A stretch of DNA of 63,092 bases, taken from assembly GCA_001552515.1 (NCBI GenBank), contig BCRI01000026.1, forward strand, positions 1 to 63,092. Direction: 5' to 3'. A program made the position numbers and the translations under genes. Every line of letters starts with the position of its first letter. The stretch's first letter is position 1. The stretch comes from Sphaerimonospora mesophila NBRC 14179 = JCM 3151. GTDB taxonomy: Bacteria; Actinomycetota; Actinomycetes; Streptosporangiales; Streptosporangiaceae. Shown piece after piece: positions 8,334-18,369 of the stretch. The notes under the pieces were generated by a model, which saw nothing but the letters and a program-made list of their open reading frames with translations, was not told the origin of the DNA and made no database searches.

Positions 8334-10439
8334 TCAGGCCGGTACGGACGCCGTCCCGGGCTCCAGGAAACGAGACCCCGTGACCTCCTCGGAGATGCCG
8401 GTCCTGTCCAGGTACGGCGTGATGCCGCCGGTGTGGAACGGCCAGCCCGCGCCGAGGATCATGCACAGGTCGATGTCCTGCGGGGCCGCCACCACGCCCT
8501 CGTCGAGCATGAGCCGGATCTCCTCGGCCAGCGCGCGCAGCGCACGCAGCCGCACCTCGTCGGCCGTGGAGGGCCGGTCTCCGCCCTCGAACATGGCCCG
8601 CACCTCGGGGTCGATCTGGAAGTCGGCCCCGTAGACGCCGGGCTTGCCCGCCGCGACCAGCTTGGCCAGGTTATCCGACACTCCGAACCGGTCGGGGAAC
8701 GCCGCGTGCATGGTCTCGGCGACGTGCAGCGCGACCGCCGGGCCGACGAGCTGGAGCAGCGTGAACGGCGTCATCGGCAGGCCGAGGGAGTCGAGGGCGT
8801 GATCGGCGACCTCGAGCGGGGTGCCCTCGTCGACCGCCGCCGTGACCTCGCCCATGAACCGGGTGAGCAGCCGGTTGACGACGAACGCGGGGGCGTCCTT
8901 GACCAGCACGGACGACTTCTTCAGCGACTTGCCGACGGCGAAGGCCGTGGCCAGCGTCGCGTCGTCGGTGGCGGCGCCGCGCACGATCTCCAGCAGCGGC
9001 AGCACGGCCACCGGGTTGAAGAAGTGGAAGCCGACGACCCGCTCGGGGTGGCGCAGCCCGGCGGCCATCTCGGTGATCGACAGCGACGAGGTGTTGGTGG
9101 CGAGCACGCAGGTCTCCGCGACCACCTCTTCGACCTCGGCGAACACCTTCCGCTTCACCCCGAGGTCCTCGAAGACGGCCTCGATGACGAAGTCGGCGTC
9201 GGCGAAGACGTCCTTGGTCAGCGACCCGGTGACCAGGCCCTTCAGCCGGTTCACCTGGTCGGCGGAGATCCTGCCCTTGGCGTGCAGCCGGTCCACCTCG
9301 GCGTGCACGTAGCCGACGCCCTTGTCCAGCCGCTCGGAGTCGAGGTCGGTCAGCACGACCGGCACCTCCAGCCGCCGCGCGAACAGCAGCGCCAGTTGCG
9401 AGGCCATCAGCCCCGCGCCCACCACGCCGACCTTGGTGACCGGGCGGGCGAGCGCCTTGTCGGGCGCCCCCGCCGGTCGCTTGGCCCGCCGCTGGACCAG
9501 GTCGAAGGAGTACAGCCCGGCCCGCAGCTCGTCGCCCATGAGCAGGTCGGCCAGTGCCTCGTCCTCGGCCGCGAAACCCTCGTCGCGTGAGGCCGTACGA
9601 GCCAGGGCGATGAGGTCGAGCGCACGGTAGGGGGCGGGCGAGGCGCCGCGCAGCTTGAGGTCGACGAGCGTGCGGGCCTGCTCGATCACCGGGCCCCAGT
9701 CGGCGTCGGTGTGCGTCGCGCGGTCGACGGTCACCTCGCCCTGCAGCACCCGGGCGGCCCAGCGCAGCGACTCCTCGATGAAGTCGGCGGGCTCGAACAT
9801 CGCGTCGGCGATGCCGAGCTCGTACGCGTCCCGCCCCTTGATCATCCGGTTCTGCGACAGCGGGTTCTCGATGATCAGCTTGATGGCCTTCTCCGGGCCG
9901 ATCAGGCGCGGAAGCAGCTGCGTGCCGCCCCAGCCGGGGACCAGGCCGAGGAAGCATTCGGGCAGCGCGATCGCCGGGACGCCGGACGACACGGTGCGGT
10001 ACGTGCAGTGCAGGGCGATCTCCAGCCCGCCGCCCATGGCCGCGCCGTTGACGAAGGCGAACGACGGCACGCCGAGCTCTCCGAGGCGGCGGAAGACGTG
10101 GTGGCCCAGCGCGCCGATCGCGTGGGCCTCCTCCCGGGTGGCGACCGCGGCGGCGCCCTTGAGGTCGGCCCCGACCGCGAAGATGAACGGCTTGCCGACG
10201 ACGCCGACGGCCGCGACGTCCGACCTGGCCGCGATGCCGTCCAGCGCCTCGTCCAGCCCGAGCAGGCCGTGCGGGCCGAACGTGTTGGGCTTGGTGTGGT
10301 CGAGACCGTTGTCGAGCGTGATCAGCGCCATCGTGCCCGCGCCGTACGGCAGCTCGACGTCGCGTACGAGCGCCTTGGTGACGACCTCGTCGGTGTTCTT
10401 CCCGGCGAGGAGGGACCTGTGGTTCTCGATGTTGCTCAT
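8334..10439 (-). CDS. fadB: Fatty-acid oxidation multifunctional protein: enoyl-CoA hydratase / 3-hydroxyacyl-CoA dehydrogenase
   Basis: A 701-aa fusion of an N-terminal crotonase (enoyl-CoA hydratase) fold (~1-290, with 'NGAAMGGGLEIAL' forming part of the oxyanion site) and a 3-hydroxyacyl-CoA dehydrogenase: Rossmann motif 'GVVGAGLMASQLA', then 'HFFNPVAVLPLLEIVRG' and the C-terminal 3HCDH domain ('DAPAFVVNRLLTRF'). It catalyses hydration and oxidation steps of beta-oxidation in the cytoplasm. The start ATG 10439 overlaps the thiolase stop by ATGA, so the two are translationally coupled and probably form the alpha2beta2 trifunctional complex. An upstream in-frame extension to 10487 lies within the thiolase gene and was rejected. 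Confidence 0.95.
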   Translation of the reverse strand: MSNIENHRSLLAGKNTDEVVTKALVRDVELPYGAGTMALITLDNGLDHTKPNTFGPHGLLGLDEALDGIAARSDVAAVGVVGKPFIFAVGADLKGAAAVATREEAHAIGALGHHVFRRLGELGVPSFAFVNGAAMGGGLEIALHCTYRTVSSGVPAIALPECFLGLVPGWGGTQLLPRLIGPEKAIKLIIENPLSQNRMIKGRDAYELGIADAMFEPADFIEESLRWAARVLQGEVTVDRATHTDADWGPVIEQARTLVDLKLRGASPAPYRALDLIALARTASRDEGFAAEDEALADLLMGDELRAGLYSFDLVQRRAKRPAGAPDKALARPVTKVGVVGAGLMASQLALLFARRLEVPVVLTDLDSERLDKGVGYVHAEVDRLHAKGRISADQVNRLKGLVTGSLTKDVFADADFVIEAVFEDLGVKRKVFAEVEEVVAETCVLATNTSSLSITEMAAGLRHPERVVGFHFFNPVAVLPLLEIVRGAATDDATLATAFAVGKSLKKSSVLVKDAPAFVVNRLLTRFMGEVTAAVDEGTPLEVADHALDSLGLPMTPFTLLQLVGPAVALHVAETMHAAFPDRFGVSDNLAKLVAAGKPGVYGADFQIDPEVRAMFEGGDRPSTADEVRLRALRALAEEIRLMLDEGVVAAPQDIDLCMILGAGWPFHTGGITPYLDRTGISEEVTGSRFLEPGTASVPA

Positions 10440-11623
10440 GCGAGGTTCTCCCAGATGACCGTGCCGCCCATGCCCATGCCGACGCACATCGTCGTGATGC
10501 CGTACCTGACGTCCGGGTGATCGGCGAAGTGGCGTGAGAGCTGGGTCATCAGCCGTACGCCGGAGGAGGCGAGCGGGTGGCCGAACGCGATCGCGCCGCC
10601 CCAGGGGTTGACGCGCGGGTCGTCGTCGGCGATGCCGAAGTGCTCGAGGAAGGCGAGCACCTGTACGGCGAACGCCTCGTTGATCTCGAAGAGACCGATG
10701 TCGTCGATGGTCAGCCCGGCCAGGCGCAGCGCACGCTCCGTGGACGGGATCGGCCCGATGCCCATGACCTCGGGGTCCACGCCGGCGAAGGCGTAGGAGA
10801 CCAGGCGCATCCGCGGGGTGAGCCCCAGCTCGGCGGCGACCTCTTCGGCGGCCACCACGCAGCCGGTGGCGCCGTCGTTGAGCCCGGCGGCGTTGCCCGC
10901 TGTGACCCGGCCGTGCGCGCGGAAGGGGGTCTTCAGCGTGCGCAGGCCCTCCAGTGTCGTGCCGGGCCGGGGCGGCTCGTCGACCGTGGCCAGGCCCCAG
11001 CCCTCGGCGGCCTTGCGGGTCGCCGTCGGCACCAGGTCGCGCTGGATCCTGCCGTCGGCGTACGCCTTGGCGGCCTTCTCCTGGGAGGCGACGGCGTAGG
11101 CGTCGGCGCGCTCCTTGGTGATCGACGGATAGCGGTCGTGCAGGTTCTCCGCGGTCATGCCCATGATCAGGGCCGAGCCGTCGACGAGCCGCTCGGACAG
11201 AAACCGGGGGTTGGGGTCGACGCCCTCGCCCATCGGGTGGCGCCCCATGTGCTCGACGCCGCCCGCGATGGCCAGGTCATAGGCGCCGAAGGAGATGCCG
11301 CCGGCGACGTTGGTGACGGCGGTCATCGCGCCGGCGCACATCCGGTCGATGGCGTAGCCGGGCACCGACTTGGGCAGGCCGGCGAGCACGGCGGCCGACC
11401 GGCCGATGGTCAGGCCCTGATCGCCGATCTGGGTGGTCGCCGCGATGGCGACCTCGTCCACCCGCTGGGGCGGGATGGCAGGGTTGCGCCGCATCAACTC
11501 GCGGATGACACGGACTACCAGGTCGTCGGCACGCGTCTCGGCGTACAGGCCCTTCGGGCCCGACTTGCCGAAAGGCGTCCGAACGCCGTCGACGAAGACG
11601 ACTTCACGGGACGCAGGCACCAT
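10436..11623 (-). CDS. fadA: Acetyl-CoA acyltransferase (3-ketoacyl-CoA thiolase)
   Basis: A 395-aa thiolase. The acyl-accepting cysteine is in 'IDRMCAGAMTAV' (C96), the catalytic His in 'IAFGHPLASSG', and the second Cys in the C-terminal 'TTMCVGMGMGG'. It cleaves 3-ketoacyl-CoA with CoA in the last step of beta-oxidation and is coupled by a 4-nt overlap to fadB. The start ATG 11623 follows AGGAGCGA. Two palindromic motifs directly upstream suggest repression by a TetR-type fatty-acid regulator. Confidence 0.95.
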   Translation of the reverse strand: MVPASREVVFVDGVRTPFGKSGPKGLYAETRADDLVVRVIRELMRRNPAIPPQRVDEVAIAATTQIGDQGLTIGRSAAVLAGLPKSVPGYAIDRMCAGAMTAVTNVAGGISFGAYDLAIAGGVEHMGRHPMGEGVDPNPRFLSERLVDGSALIMGMTAENLHDRYPSITKERADAYAVASQEKAAKAYADGRIQRDLVPTATRKAAEGWGLATVDEPPRPGTTLEGLRTLKTPFRAHGRVTAGNAAGLNDGATGCVVAAEEVAAELGLTPRMRLVSYAFAGVDPEVMGIGPIPSTERALRLAGLTIDDIGLFEINEAFAVQVLAFLEHFGIADDDPRVNPWGGAIAFGHPLASSGVRLMTQLSRHFADHPDVRYGITTMCVGMGMGGTVIWENLA

Positions 11624-11629
11624 TCGCTC

Positions 11630-11671
11630 CTACTCATGGGTAGCTTCAACCCTAATGCTACTGATGGGTAA
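11630..11671 (-). promoter_or_regulatory. Pair of palindromic operators upstream of fadA
   Basis: On the plus strand CTACTCATGGGTAG (11630-11643) and CTACTGATGGGTAA (11658-11671) are near-identical 14-mers with CTAC/GTAG dyad symmetry, spaced 28 bp start to start. The proximal one overlaps the region just upstream of the fadA ribosome site. Spacing and symmetry fit a dimeric TetR-family repressor; the identity of that regulator is inferred only. Confidence 0.5.
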
Positions 11672-11689
11672 CCCGAATAGGGGAGCGGC

Positions 11690-12913
11690 TCAGACCTCGT
11701 CCCTGATCTCGAGGCGTTGGAGGGCCTCGGCGAGCGGGTGGGCGGTCAGCGCGATCTGCCACTCGCGGGCGCCCAGCTCGCGCAGCCGTACGGCGATCGC
11801 CTCCGCCGAGACGTCGGCGGGCGGCTCCCACATGAGCCTGCGCACGGCATCGGGCTGGAGCAGGTTCTCGGTCGGCATGTGGTGCTCGTCGGAGAGGGCG
11901 GCCATGACCGTGCGGGCGGCGACCAGCCGCCGGGCGGCGGCGGGATCGCGGTCGGCCCACCGGTTGGCCGGGGGAGGGCCGTCGCCGGGACCGACGGGCT
12001 GGGGGAGCGCGCCGTCCGGCAGGCTGCGCGCCCGGGTCACCGCGGCGAGCCAGTCGTCGAGATGGCGGCGGGCGGCGCGGCCGACGAAGGGGGTGATCTC
12101 GGTGAGCGCCTTGGTCGTACGCGGCTGGTCGAGGGCGGCCTGCACGATCGCGGAGTCGGGCAGCACGCGGCCAGGCGCGAGATCGGCGTTCTGGGCGATC
12201 TTGTCGCGCAGCGTCCACAGCTCGCGCACCACGGCGAGCCCGCGCAGCGAGCGGACCCGGTGGATGCCCGAGGTGCGCCGCCACGGATCGCTGCGCGGCA
12301 CGGCGGCCGGCGCGGCCAGCACCGCGGCGAACTCCTCCATCGCCCACTCGAGCTTGCCCGTGGTGGCCAGCTCGGCGTGCAGGGCGTCGCGCAGCTCGAT
12401 CAGCACCTCGACGTCGAGAGCCGCGTAGCGCAGCCAGTCCTCGGGGAGGGGCCGCTTCGACCAGTCGGCGGCCGAGTGGCCCTTCTCCAGTCGCAGCCTG
12501 AGCACGAGCTCCACCATCGTGCCGAGCCCGACCCGCTCGTAGCCCAAAAGCCGCCCGGCCAGCTCGGTGTCGAACAGCCGCCGGGGCCGCAGGCCCAGCT
12601 CGGTCAGGCAGGGCAGGTCCTGCGTGGCCGCGTGCAGGACGATCTCGGTGTCCGTCAGCGCCCGGTCGAGCGCGCTCAGGTCGGGACAGGTGACCGGATC
12701 GACCAGCGCGGTGCCCGCCCCGGCCCGCCGCAGCTGAACCAGATAGGCCCGGCCGCTGTAGCGATAGCCCGAGGCGCGTTCGGCGTCGACGGCGACCGGC
12801 CCGCTTCCCCGGGCGAAGGCGTCGATGACGGTGGCCAGGGTTCTCCCGTCCTGGATGACCGGTGGGATTCCCTCGCGTGGCTCCAACAGCGGCTGGACTT
12901 CTGGTTCGATCAC
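11690..12913 (-). CDS. rnd: Ribonuclease D (DEDD 3'-5' exonuclease with HRDC domains)
   Basis: 407 aa. DEDDy exonuclease residues are visible: D43 and E45 in 'AVDAERASGYRYS', D99 in 'LHAATQDLPCL', and the Y...D pair in 'WLRYAALDVEVL'. The C-terminal half carries an HRDC-like helical domain ('RELWTLRDKIAQNADLAPGR'). It trims structured RNA 3' ends such as tRNA precursors. Start is GTG 12913, 3 bp after the stop of the upstream DUF3000 gene, so the two form an operon, an arrangement common next to hemE in actinobacteria. Confidence 0.93.
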   Translation of the reverse strand: MIEPEVQPLLEPREGIPPVIQDGRTLATVIDAFARGSGPVAVDAERASGYRYSGRAYLVQLRRAGAGTALVDPVTCPDLSALDRALTDTEIVLHAATQDLPCLTELGLRPRRLFDTELAGRLLGYERVGLGTMVELVLRLRLEKGHSAADWSKRPLPEDWLRYAALDVEVLIELRDALHAELATTGKLEWAMEEFAAVLAAPAAVPRSDPWRRTSGIHRVRSLRGLAVVRELWTLRDKIAQNADLAPGRVLPDSAIVQAALDQPRTTKALTEITPFVGRAARRHLDDWLAAVTRARSLPDGALPQPVGPGDGPPPANRWADRDPAAARRLVAARTVMAALSDEHHMPTENLLQPDAVRRLMWEPPADVSAEAIAVRLRELGAREWQIALTAHPLAEALQRLEIRDEV

Positions 12914-12916
12914 GGG

Positions 12917-13504
12917 CTACGGGGCTTTCGGATGAGCGGTGCGCGGACGCAGGGTGGCGACATCGGGGGGCAGTGGCGGGATGCCCGCGGCCAGGCACAT
13001 CAGGTCGCACCAGGCGGCGACGTGCGGCGACAGGTCCTCGTCCAGGGGTGACCAGGAGGCCCGCAGCTCCAGCTCGGTGCTGACGGGGTCGTCGGCCTTG
13101 TTGCCGAAGCCCTCCGACACCGCCCGGGTGACCGTGCCGCCGGCCGCGGCGTAGGCCGCGCCGTGCGAGTCGAGCGCCTCGGTGAGCCAGCTCCAGGCGA
13201 CCGGCCCGAGCAGCGGGTCGGAGGTGATCTCCGGTTCCATGTCGGCCCGGACGTAGGCGACGAGGCGGAACGGTCCCTCCCAGCCCCGCTGGCCGTCCGG
13301 GTCGAACAGCATGATCAGCCGGCCGACGGCGAGTTCGTCGTCGTCGCGGTAGACGGAGGCGCCGACCGCCCCCGAGTACGGCGCGAGCCGCTGGGGAGCC
13401 GGAATCTCCTCCAGCTCTATCTCCGGCCGCACCTCGGCGGGGCGCAGCGTCTCAAGCGCACGCCGGAAGACGGCGGGAGGCGCCGGTGGTTCACCGAGGG
13501 TCAT
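12917..13504 (-). CDS. DUF3000 domain-containing protein
   Basis: 195 aa from ATG 13504. It matches the actinobacterial DUF3000 family in order and motif: 'RALETLRPAEVRPEIELEEIPAPQRLAPY' split over the N-terminus, 'DDDELAVGRLIMLFDP', and 'GPVAWSWLTEAL'. The function is unknown. It is the first gene of the rnd operon and diverges from hemE. An in-frame ATG at 13564 would add 20 residues without family-like sequence, so the shorter start was chosen. Confidence 0.85.
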   Translation of the reverse strand: MTLGEPPAPPAVFRRALETLRPAEVRPEIELEEIPAPQRLAPYSGAVGASVYRDDDELAVGRLIMLFDPDGQRGWEGPFRLVAYVRADMEPEITSDPLLGPVAWSWLTEALDSHGAAYAAAGGTVTRAVSEGFGNKADDPVSTELELRASWSPLDEDLSPHVAAWCDLMCLAAGIPPLPPDVATLRPRTAHPKAP

Positions 13505-13901
13505 GACCGAAGAGTAGGTCGAGTTCGGCAGTGCGCGAAGCAGGGGGGTGACAGCGGGGGGCATGGATGTCGGTCAAGCTATGGCCATTTCGGACATCAA
13601 GGTGCTTCCCGTACAGGCTGGTGTGCGGCGTTCTGCGGAACTCCCCATCGAAGTCATCGCTCCGGAGCCTCTCGTCGGATCCACGGTCGTGTCGGTCGCT
13701 TGGGACTGATCCGACGTTGGCACGTCCCGCCGACATTTCCCCGCAACGCGCTCGGCGTGTCTCGAAAGTGGTATAAGTCAGCCGTCATTTGGCGAACATT
13801 TTGCCGAGCGGTGAGGTCGCCCACACCCGCGTGCGCCGTCGCCCCACCGACCTTCCGAGGTCGGCGGGCGGACCGCCCCCCGGGCATGGCACGCTGGAAG
13901 A
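13505..13901. other. Divergent spacer between DUF3000 gene and hemE
   Basis: About 400 bp separate the two divergent genes. A TATAAG at 13773-13778 could be a -10 for hemE but I see no good -35. A minus-strand frame at 13491-13736 has no recognisable family. No hairpin or RNA gene seen. Confidence 0.5.
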
Positions 13902-14939
13902 ATGAATCCCCACCCGGCTGACTCCGTCTTCGTACGAGCCTGTATGCGCAGGCCCGTGCCGTACACCCCGGTCTGGTACATGCGTCAGGCGGGCCGGTCG
14001 CTGCCCGAGTACCGCCGGGTGCGCGAGGGCATCGAGATGCTGACCGCCTGCGCCACGCCCGACCTGGTCGTGGAGATCACCCTGCAGCCGGTCCGGCGGT
14101 ACGGCACGGACGCGGCGATCTTCTTCAGCGACATCGTGGTCCCGCTCAAGGCCATCGGCGTCGACGTCGACATCAAACCGAACGTCGGGCCGGTCATGGG
14201 GTCGCCGGTGCGCGACCGGGCCGGCGTCACCGCCCTGCGTCCGCTTGAGCCGGACGACGTCCTGTACGTCATCGAGGCGGTGGGGGCGCTGACCAAGGAG
14301 CTCGGCGCGACACCGCTGATCGGCTTCGCCGGCGGGCCGTTCACGCTCGCGTCCTACCTGATCGAGGGGGGACCCTCCAAGAACCACGACCGCACCAAGG
14401 CCATGATGTACGGCGAGCCGGACCTGTGGCACGAGCTGATGGACCGGCTCACCGAGATCACGCTGGGCTTCCTGCGGGTCCAGGTCGACGCGGGCGCCGC
14501 CGCCGCCCAGCTCTTCGACTCCTGGGTCGGCGCGGTGGCCCCGCAGGACTACCGGACGTACGTGCTGCCGCACACGAGGAAGATCTTCGAGGGGCTGGCC
14601 GGGCTCGGCGTCCCGCGGATCCACTTCGGCGTCGGCACGGGCGAGCTGCTCGGCCTGATGGGCGAGGCGGGGGCCGACGTGGTCGGCGTCGACTGGCGGG
14701 TGTCGCTCGACGAGGCCGCGCTGCGGGTGGGCGCGGGCAAGGCACTGCAGGGCAACCTCGATCCGGCGATCCTGCTCGCCCCATGGGAGGTCGTCGAGGA
14801 ACGGGCCCGCGAGGTGCTCGACCGGGGCCGGGTGGCGGAGGGGCACGTGTTCAACCTCGGCCACGGCGTGCTCCCGTCCACCGACCCCGACCAGCTCGCC
14901 CGGCTCACCGACCTCGTCCACGAGGTCTCAGCCCGCTGA
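13902..14939 (+). CDS. hemE: Uroporphyrinogen decarboxylase
   Basis: 345 aa, normal family length. The signature '[20 protein letters not shown]'-type N-terminus (here [18 protein letters not shown]) and '[17 protein letters not shown]' are the two conserved URO-D motifs, with substrate-contacting Arg and Asp ('[11 protein letters not shown]'). It converts uroporphyrinogen III to coproporphyrinogen III in the cytosol. With hemG and hemQ downstream it supplies the coproporphyrin-dependent heme route. It is convergent with the DUF4349 gene and the two 3' ends overlap by 12 bp. Confidence 0.97.
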   Translation: MNPHPADSVFVRACMRRPVPYTPVWYMRQAGRSLPEYRRVREGIEMLTACATPDLVVEITLQPVRRYGTDAAIFFSDIVVPLKAIGVDVDIKPNVGPVMGSPVRDRAGVTALRPLEPDDVLYVIEAVGALTKELGATPLIGFAGGPFTLASYLIEGGPSKNHDRTKAMMYGEPDLWHELMDRLTEITLGFLRVQVDAGAAAAQLFDSWVGAVAPQDYRTYVLPHTRKIFEGLAGLGVPRIHFGVGTGELLGLMGEAGADVVGVDWRVSLDEAALRVGAGKALQGNLDPAILLAPWEVVEERAREVLDRGRVAEGHVFNLGHGVLPSTDPDQLARLTDLVHEVSAR

Positions 14940-15968
14940 GTCGCTCCGCTGCTCGCCCTGTCCCGCCTCGGCCGGCTCCGGTGCGCCCATCTGGGCTCCG
15001 ACCGGCTGAGGCGGGGCCGGTCTCGGCCGGTCGAGCGGCGGCGTCGAGCCGGAGCGCGGGCGGAAGCGGCGCAGGATCATCCGTACGGCCAGCCAGATCA
15101 CGGCCGCCAGGACGAGCCAGGGCAGCAGCACGCCCAGCACGGTGAGGCCGACCTCGACCGCCACGACGAACGCGCGCCAGCCGGCGCTCAGCCCGGCCAG
15201 GAAACCCGACCGATCCTCCTGCTTGTCGGATGCGGCGCTCGGCTTCGCCTGGGGGATCAGGGTGAGCGTGATCGTCGCCATGCCGGTCTGCGCGGCCAGC
15301 GCCTTCTGCCTGGCCTGGAGCGATTCCAGCTCGGCCTCCCGGTTGGAGATCTCCCGCTCGATCTCCATGATCTCGCCGATCTTGTTCGCCTTCGACAGCA
15401 GCGTGCGGAACTGGTCGAGCGTCGCACGCGCCGACTTCACCCGGCTCTCGACGTCGGCGACCTCCTCCGTGACGTCCTTGGTGCCCTGGTGCATGGACTC
15501 CCGCTTGCCGAGGTCGCGACCGAGTTGGGAGAGCACGTCGGGATAGTGCTCCGGCGGCACCTTGAACGTGATGACCGCACGATCCTCGCGGCCGTAGGAG
15601 TCGCTCTTCTCCTGGGAGACGTAGCCCTCGGCGGCCAGCACGATCGTCTTGGCCCGGTCCGCGGCCGAGGGCACGTCGGCCGCCCGGACGGTCAGCTGGG
15701 CCGTGTAGATGATCGCCCGGTTCGCCGACGTGATGTCGACCTGCCGGTCGGAGGTCTGCCGATCGGTCTGCGACTTGGGGACCGCCTCCTGACGCGCCAC
15801 CTCCCGGGGTGCCGCCTCCTCCGGGGCCACGGCGGCCTGGTCGGCCGCGGCGCCGCCGGCCGTCGACTGCAGGGTGGACTCGCCGGCGCCGCAGCCGGAC
15901 GTGAGGACGGCCGCCATGATCACGGCGATGGCGGCCGTGCCGTACCGGACGTACCGGAATCGTGTCAT
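14928..15968 (-). CDS. DUF4349 domain lipoprotein
   Basis: 346 aa from ATG 15968, which follows GAAGGAC. The N-terminus is a lipoprotein signal with lipobox LTSGC (C26). Residues ~60-280 match DUF4349: '[20 protein letters not shown]', a coiled-coil stretch ('[19 protein letters not shown]'), then a C-terminal transmembrane helix '[19 protein letters not shown]' and a Pro/Arg-rich cytoplasmic tail. It is thus probably anchored at both ends in the membrane. Function unknown; possibly envelope maintenance. A longer start at 16016 is possible but places extra residues before the signal. Confidence 0.85.
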   Translation of the reverse strand: MTRFRYVRYGTAAIAVIMAAVLTSGCGAGESTLQSTAGGAAADQAAVAPEEAAPREVARQEAVPKSQTDRQTSDRQVDITSANRAIIYTAQLTVRAADVPSAADRAKTIVLAAEGYVSQEKSDSYGREDRAVITFKVPPEHYPDVLSQLGRDLGKRESMHQGTKDVTEEVADVESRVKSARATLDQFRTLLSKANKIGEIMEIEREISNREAELESLQARQKALAAQTGMATITLTLIPQAKPSAASDKQEDRSGFLAGLSAGWRAFVVAVEVGLTVLGVLLPWLVLAAVIWLAVRMILRRFRPRSGSTPPLDRPRPAPPQPVGAQMGAPEPAEAGQGEQRSDSAG

Positions 15969-16085
15969 GTCCTTCACACGCTCCACGATCCCTGCCGGTT
16001 CGGTGCGGATGATCACGTTGCCGTCACGATGCCGTCACGGCGGGCCGCGTGGGGCCCGGCCCTACGGACCGATAGTTTTTGGGGT

Positions 16086-17534
16086 ATGGACGAGATCTCT
16101 GGTCGTCATGTGGTGATCGTCGGCGCGGGCATCGCCGGTCTGGCCGCCGCCCTCTACCTGAACCGCGGCGACGCCCGGCTCAAGATCACGATTCTGGAGG
16201 GCGCCCCGCGGATCGGCGGCAAGCTGTACGCCTCCGAGGTGGCGGGCATGGAGGTCGACGCGGGTGCGGAGGCCATGCTGGCGCGGCGCCCGGAAGGCGG
16301 GGAACTCGCGCGGCTGGCCGGTCTCGGCGACGCGCTCGTCCACCCCGGGACCACGCAGGCCGCCGTCCTGTCGCGCGGATCCCTGCGCGCCATGCCCACC
16401 GGGCACGTGATGGGCGTCCCCTCCGACCTGGGCGCGCTCGCCCGCTCGGGCATCCTGTCGCCCGGCGGCCTCGCCCGGGTTCCGCTCGACCTGGTCCTCC
16501 CGCCGACGCTCGTGAACACCGACGTCTCCGTCGCCGCGTACATCCGGGCCCGGATGGGCCGCGAGGTGGTCGACCGGCTGATCGAGCCGCTGCTGGGCGG
16601 GGTGTACGCGGGCCGCGCCGACATGCTGTCCCTGGACGCGACCATGCCCCGCGTCGCCGCCGTCGCGCGGAGCGAGCGGTCGCTGCTGCGGGCCGCCTCC
16701 GCCATCGCGGCCGAGGCCCCCAGGGACGCCGGCCCGGTGTTCGCCACACTCAAGCACGGGATGGGCAGCCTGCCGCAGGCGGTGGCCAAGGCGTCCGGGG
16801 CCGACGTCCGTACGGGCACCATGGTCCGCGAGCTCGTCCGCACCAAGGCGGGCTGGCGGCTGATCGCCGGTCCCACCCGGGAGGAGGAGGCCATCGACGC
16901 CGACGCCGTGATCCTCGCGGTCCCCGCCCGGCCCGCCTCCCGGCTGCTGGAGCGCGAGGTGCCCGGGGCGGCGGCCGAGCTGGCGCGGATCGAATACTCC
17001 AGCATGGCCGTCGTCACCCTCGCCTATCCCAGGACTGCGTTCCCGCAGGCGCCGCGCGGCAGCGGCTACCTGGTGCCCGCTGTCGAGGGCAGGCCGGTGA
17101 AGGCGGCGACGTTCGCCACGACCAAGTGGCCGCACCTGGCCGAGGCCGACCGCGACCTGGTCATCGTGCGCTGCTCGATCGGCCGGCTGGGCGAGGAGAA
17201 GATCCTCCAGCGCGACGACGCCGAACTGGCCGCACTCGCGATGCACGAGATGGCGGAGATCACGGGGGTGCGCGGGCTGCCGGTCGACAGCCGCGTCACG
17301 AGGTGGGGCGGCTCGCTGCCGCAGTACGACGTCGGTCACCTCGACCGGGTCGCGCGCGCCCGCGCGGCGGTGGCGGCACAGCCCGGCCTGGCGGTGTGCG
17401 GCGCGGCCTACGACGGCGTCGGAGTCCCCGCCTGCGCCGCCACCGGGCGTGCGGCCGCCGACCGCGTCCTGGACCATCTGAGGACCGGGGCGCGGACCGA
17501 CCCGGCCACCCCCGAAGGCAGAATGGAGCCATGA
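16086..17534 (+). CDS. hemG: Protoporphyrinogen/coproporphyrinogen oxidase (Gram-positive HemY/CgoX type)
   Basis: 482 aa FAD-dependent oxidase with the dinucleotide motif '[18 protein letters not shown]' at the N-terminus and a C-terminal FAD contact '[15 protein letters not shown]'. In actinobacteria this enzyme oxidises coproporphyrinogen III to coproporphyrin III upstream of ferrochelatase and HemQ (known pathway). ATG 16086 was chosen because the FAD motif begins at residue 13; the open frame to 15489 overlaps the opposite gene. It is coupled to hemQ by an ATGA overlap. Confidence 0.93.
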   Translation: MDEISGRHVVIVGAGIAGLAAALYLNRGDARLKITILEGAPRIGGKLYASEVAGMEVDAGAEAMLARRPEGGELARLAGLGDALVHPGTTQAAVLSRGSLRAMPTGHVMGVPSDLGALARSGILSPGGLARVPLDLVLPPTLVNTDVSVAAYIRARMGREVVDRLIEPLLGGVYAGRADMLSLDATMPRVAAVARSERSLLRAASAIAAEAPRDAGPVFATLKHGMGSLPQAVAKASGADVRTGTMVRELVRTKAGWRLIAGPTREEEAIDADAVILAVPARPASRLLEREVPGAAAELARIEYSSMAVVTLAYPRTAFPQAPRGSGYLVPAVEGRPVKAATFATTKWPHLAEADRDLVIVRCSIGRLGEEKILQRDDAELAALAMHEMAEITGVRGLPVDSRVTRWGGSLPQYDVGHLDRVARARAAVAAQPGLAVCGAAYDGVGVPACAATGRAAADRVLDHLRTGARTDPATPEGRMEP

Positions 17535-18250
17535 CCGAGTCCAGCACCAAGTCCCCAGCCGCCCCACGTCCGAAGGCACGCGATCTCAACCTCGTCATCC
17601 GCTACACGATGTGGTCGGTCTTCCGGCTCCGCGATCGGTTGCCGGAGGCCAGGGAGAGCCTCGGCGAGGAGATCGAGGAACTGCTCGCCCAGGCCGCGGG
17701 CAAGGACGTGGTGACCCGCGGCTGCTATGACGTGGCCGGGTTCCGGGCCGACGCGGACTTCATGTTCTGGTGGCACGCCCCGACGGCCGAGGACCTGCAG
17801 GACGTCTACACCCGCTTCCGCCGTACGGCCCTGGGCCGGGCCAGCGAGCCCGTGTGGTCGGCCATGGCGCTGCACCGCCCGGCCGAGTTCAACAAGTCGC
17901 ACATCCCGGCGTTCCTGGCCGAGGAGCAGCCGAGGGGATTCGTCTGCGTCTATCCGTTCGTCCGCTCCCTGGAGTGGTACCTGCTGGAGGACGCCGAGCG
18001 CAGGGAGATGCTCGCCGAGCACGGGAAGATGGCCCGGGAGTATCCCGACGTGCGGGCCAACACGGTCGCCTGCTTCGCGCTGAACGACTTCGAGTGGATG
18101 CTCGCGTTCGAGGCCGACGAGTTGCACCGCATCGTCGACCTCATGCGTCACCTGCGCGGGGCGAAGGCCAGGCGGCACACCCGGGTGGAGATCCCGTTCT
18201 ACACCGGGGTGCGCAAGCCGGTCAGCGAGCTCGTCGCCGGGCTGGCCTGA
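17531..18250 (+). CDS. hemQ: Coproheme decarboxylase (HemQ/ChdC, chlorite dismutase-like)
   Basis: 239 aa. The chlorite-dismutase-like fold is shown by '[14 protein letters not shown]', '[12 protein letters not shown]', the active-site Tyr in '[14 protein letters not shown]' (Y141) and the proximal His in '[15 protein letters not shown]' (H164). It decarboxylates coproheme to heme b with peroxide, the last step of the coproporphyrin-dependent route. ATG 17531 overlaps the hemG stop, so the two are co-translated. Ferrochelatase is not in the window. Confidence 0.95.
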   Translation: MTESSTKSPAAPRPKARDLNLVIRYTMWSVFRLRDRLPEARESLGEEIEELLAQAAGKDVVTRGCYDVAGFRADADFMFWWHAPTAEDLQDVYTRFRRTALGRASEPVWSAMALHRPAEFNKSHIPAFLAEEQPRGFVCVYPFVRSLEWYLLEDAERREMLAEHGKMAREYPDVRANTVACFALNDFEWMLAFEADELHRIVDLMRHLRGAKARRHTRVEIPFYTGVRKPVSELVAGLA

Positions 18251-18369
18251 TCCGGACCCGACAGGGGAGTGTGAGTGGAGTCACTTGCGCTGAATGTCGG
18301 AATCAAGGACTGGTCATTGCCGATGCTTTGCCATACTGTGACGTAACGTTCCCGTCATTGTGAGGCAGA

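Noticed and set aside
13491-13736. 81-codon minus-strand frame between DUF3000 gene and hemE
   Set aside because: Overlaps the DUF3000 start and shows no family or ribosome site.
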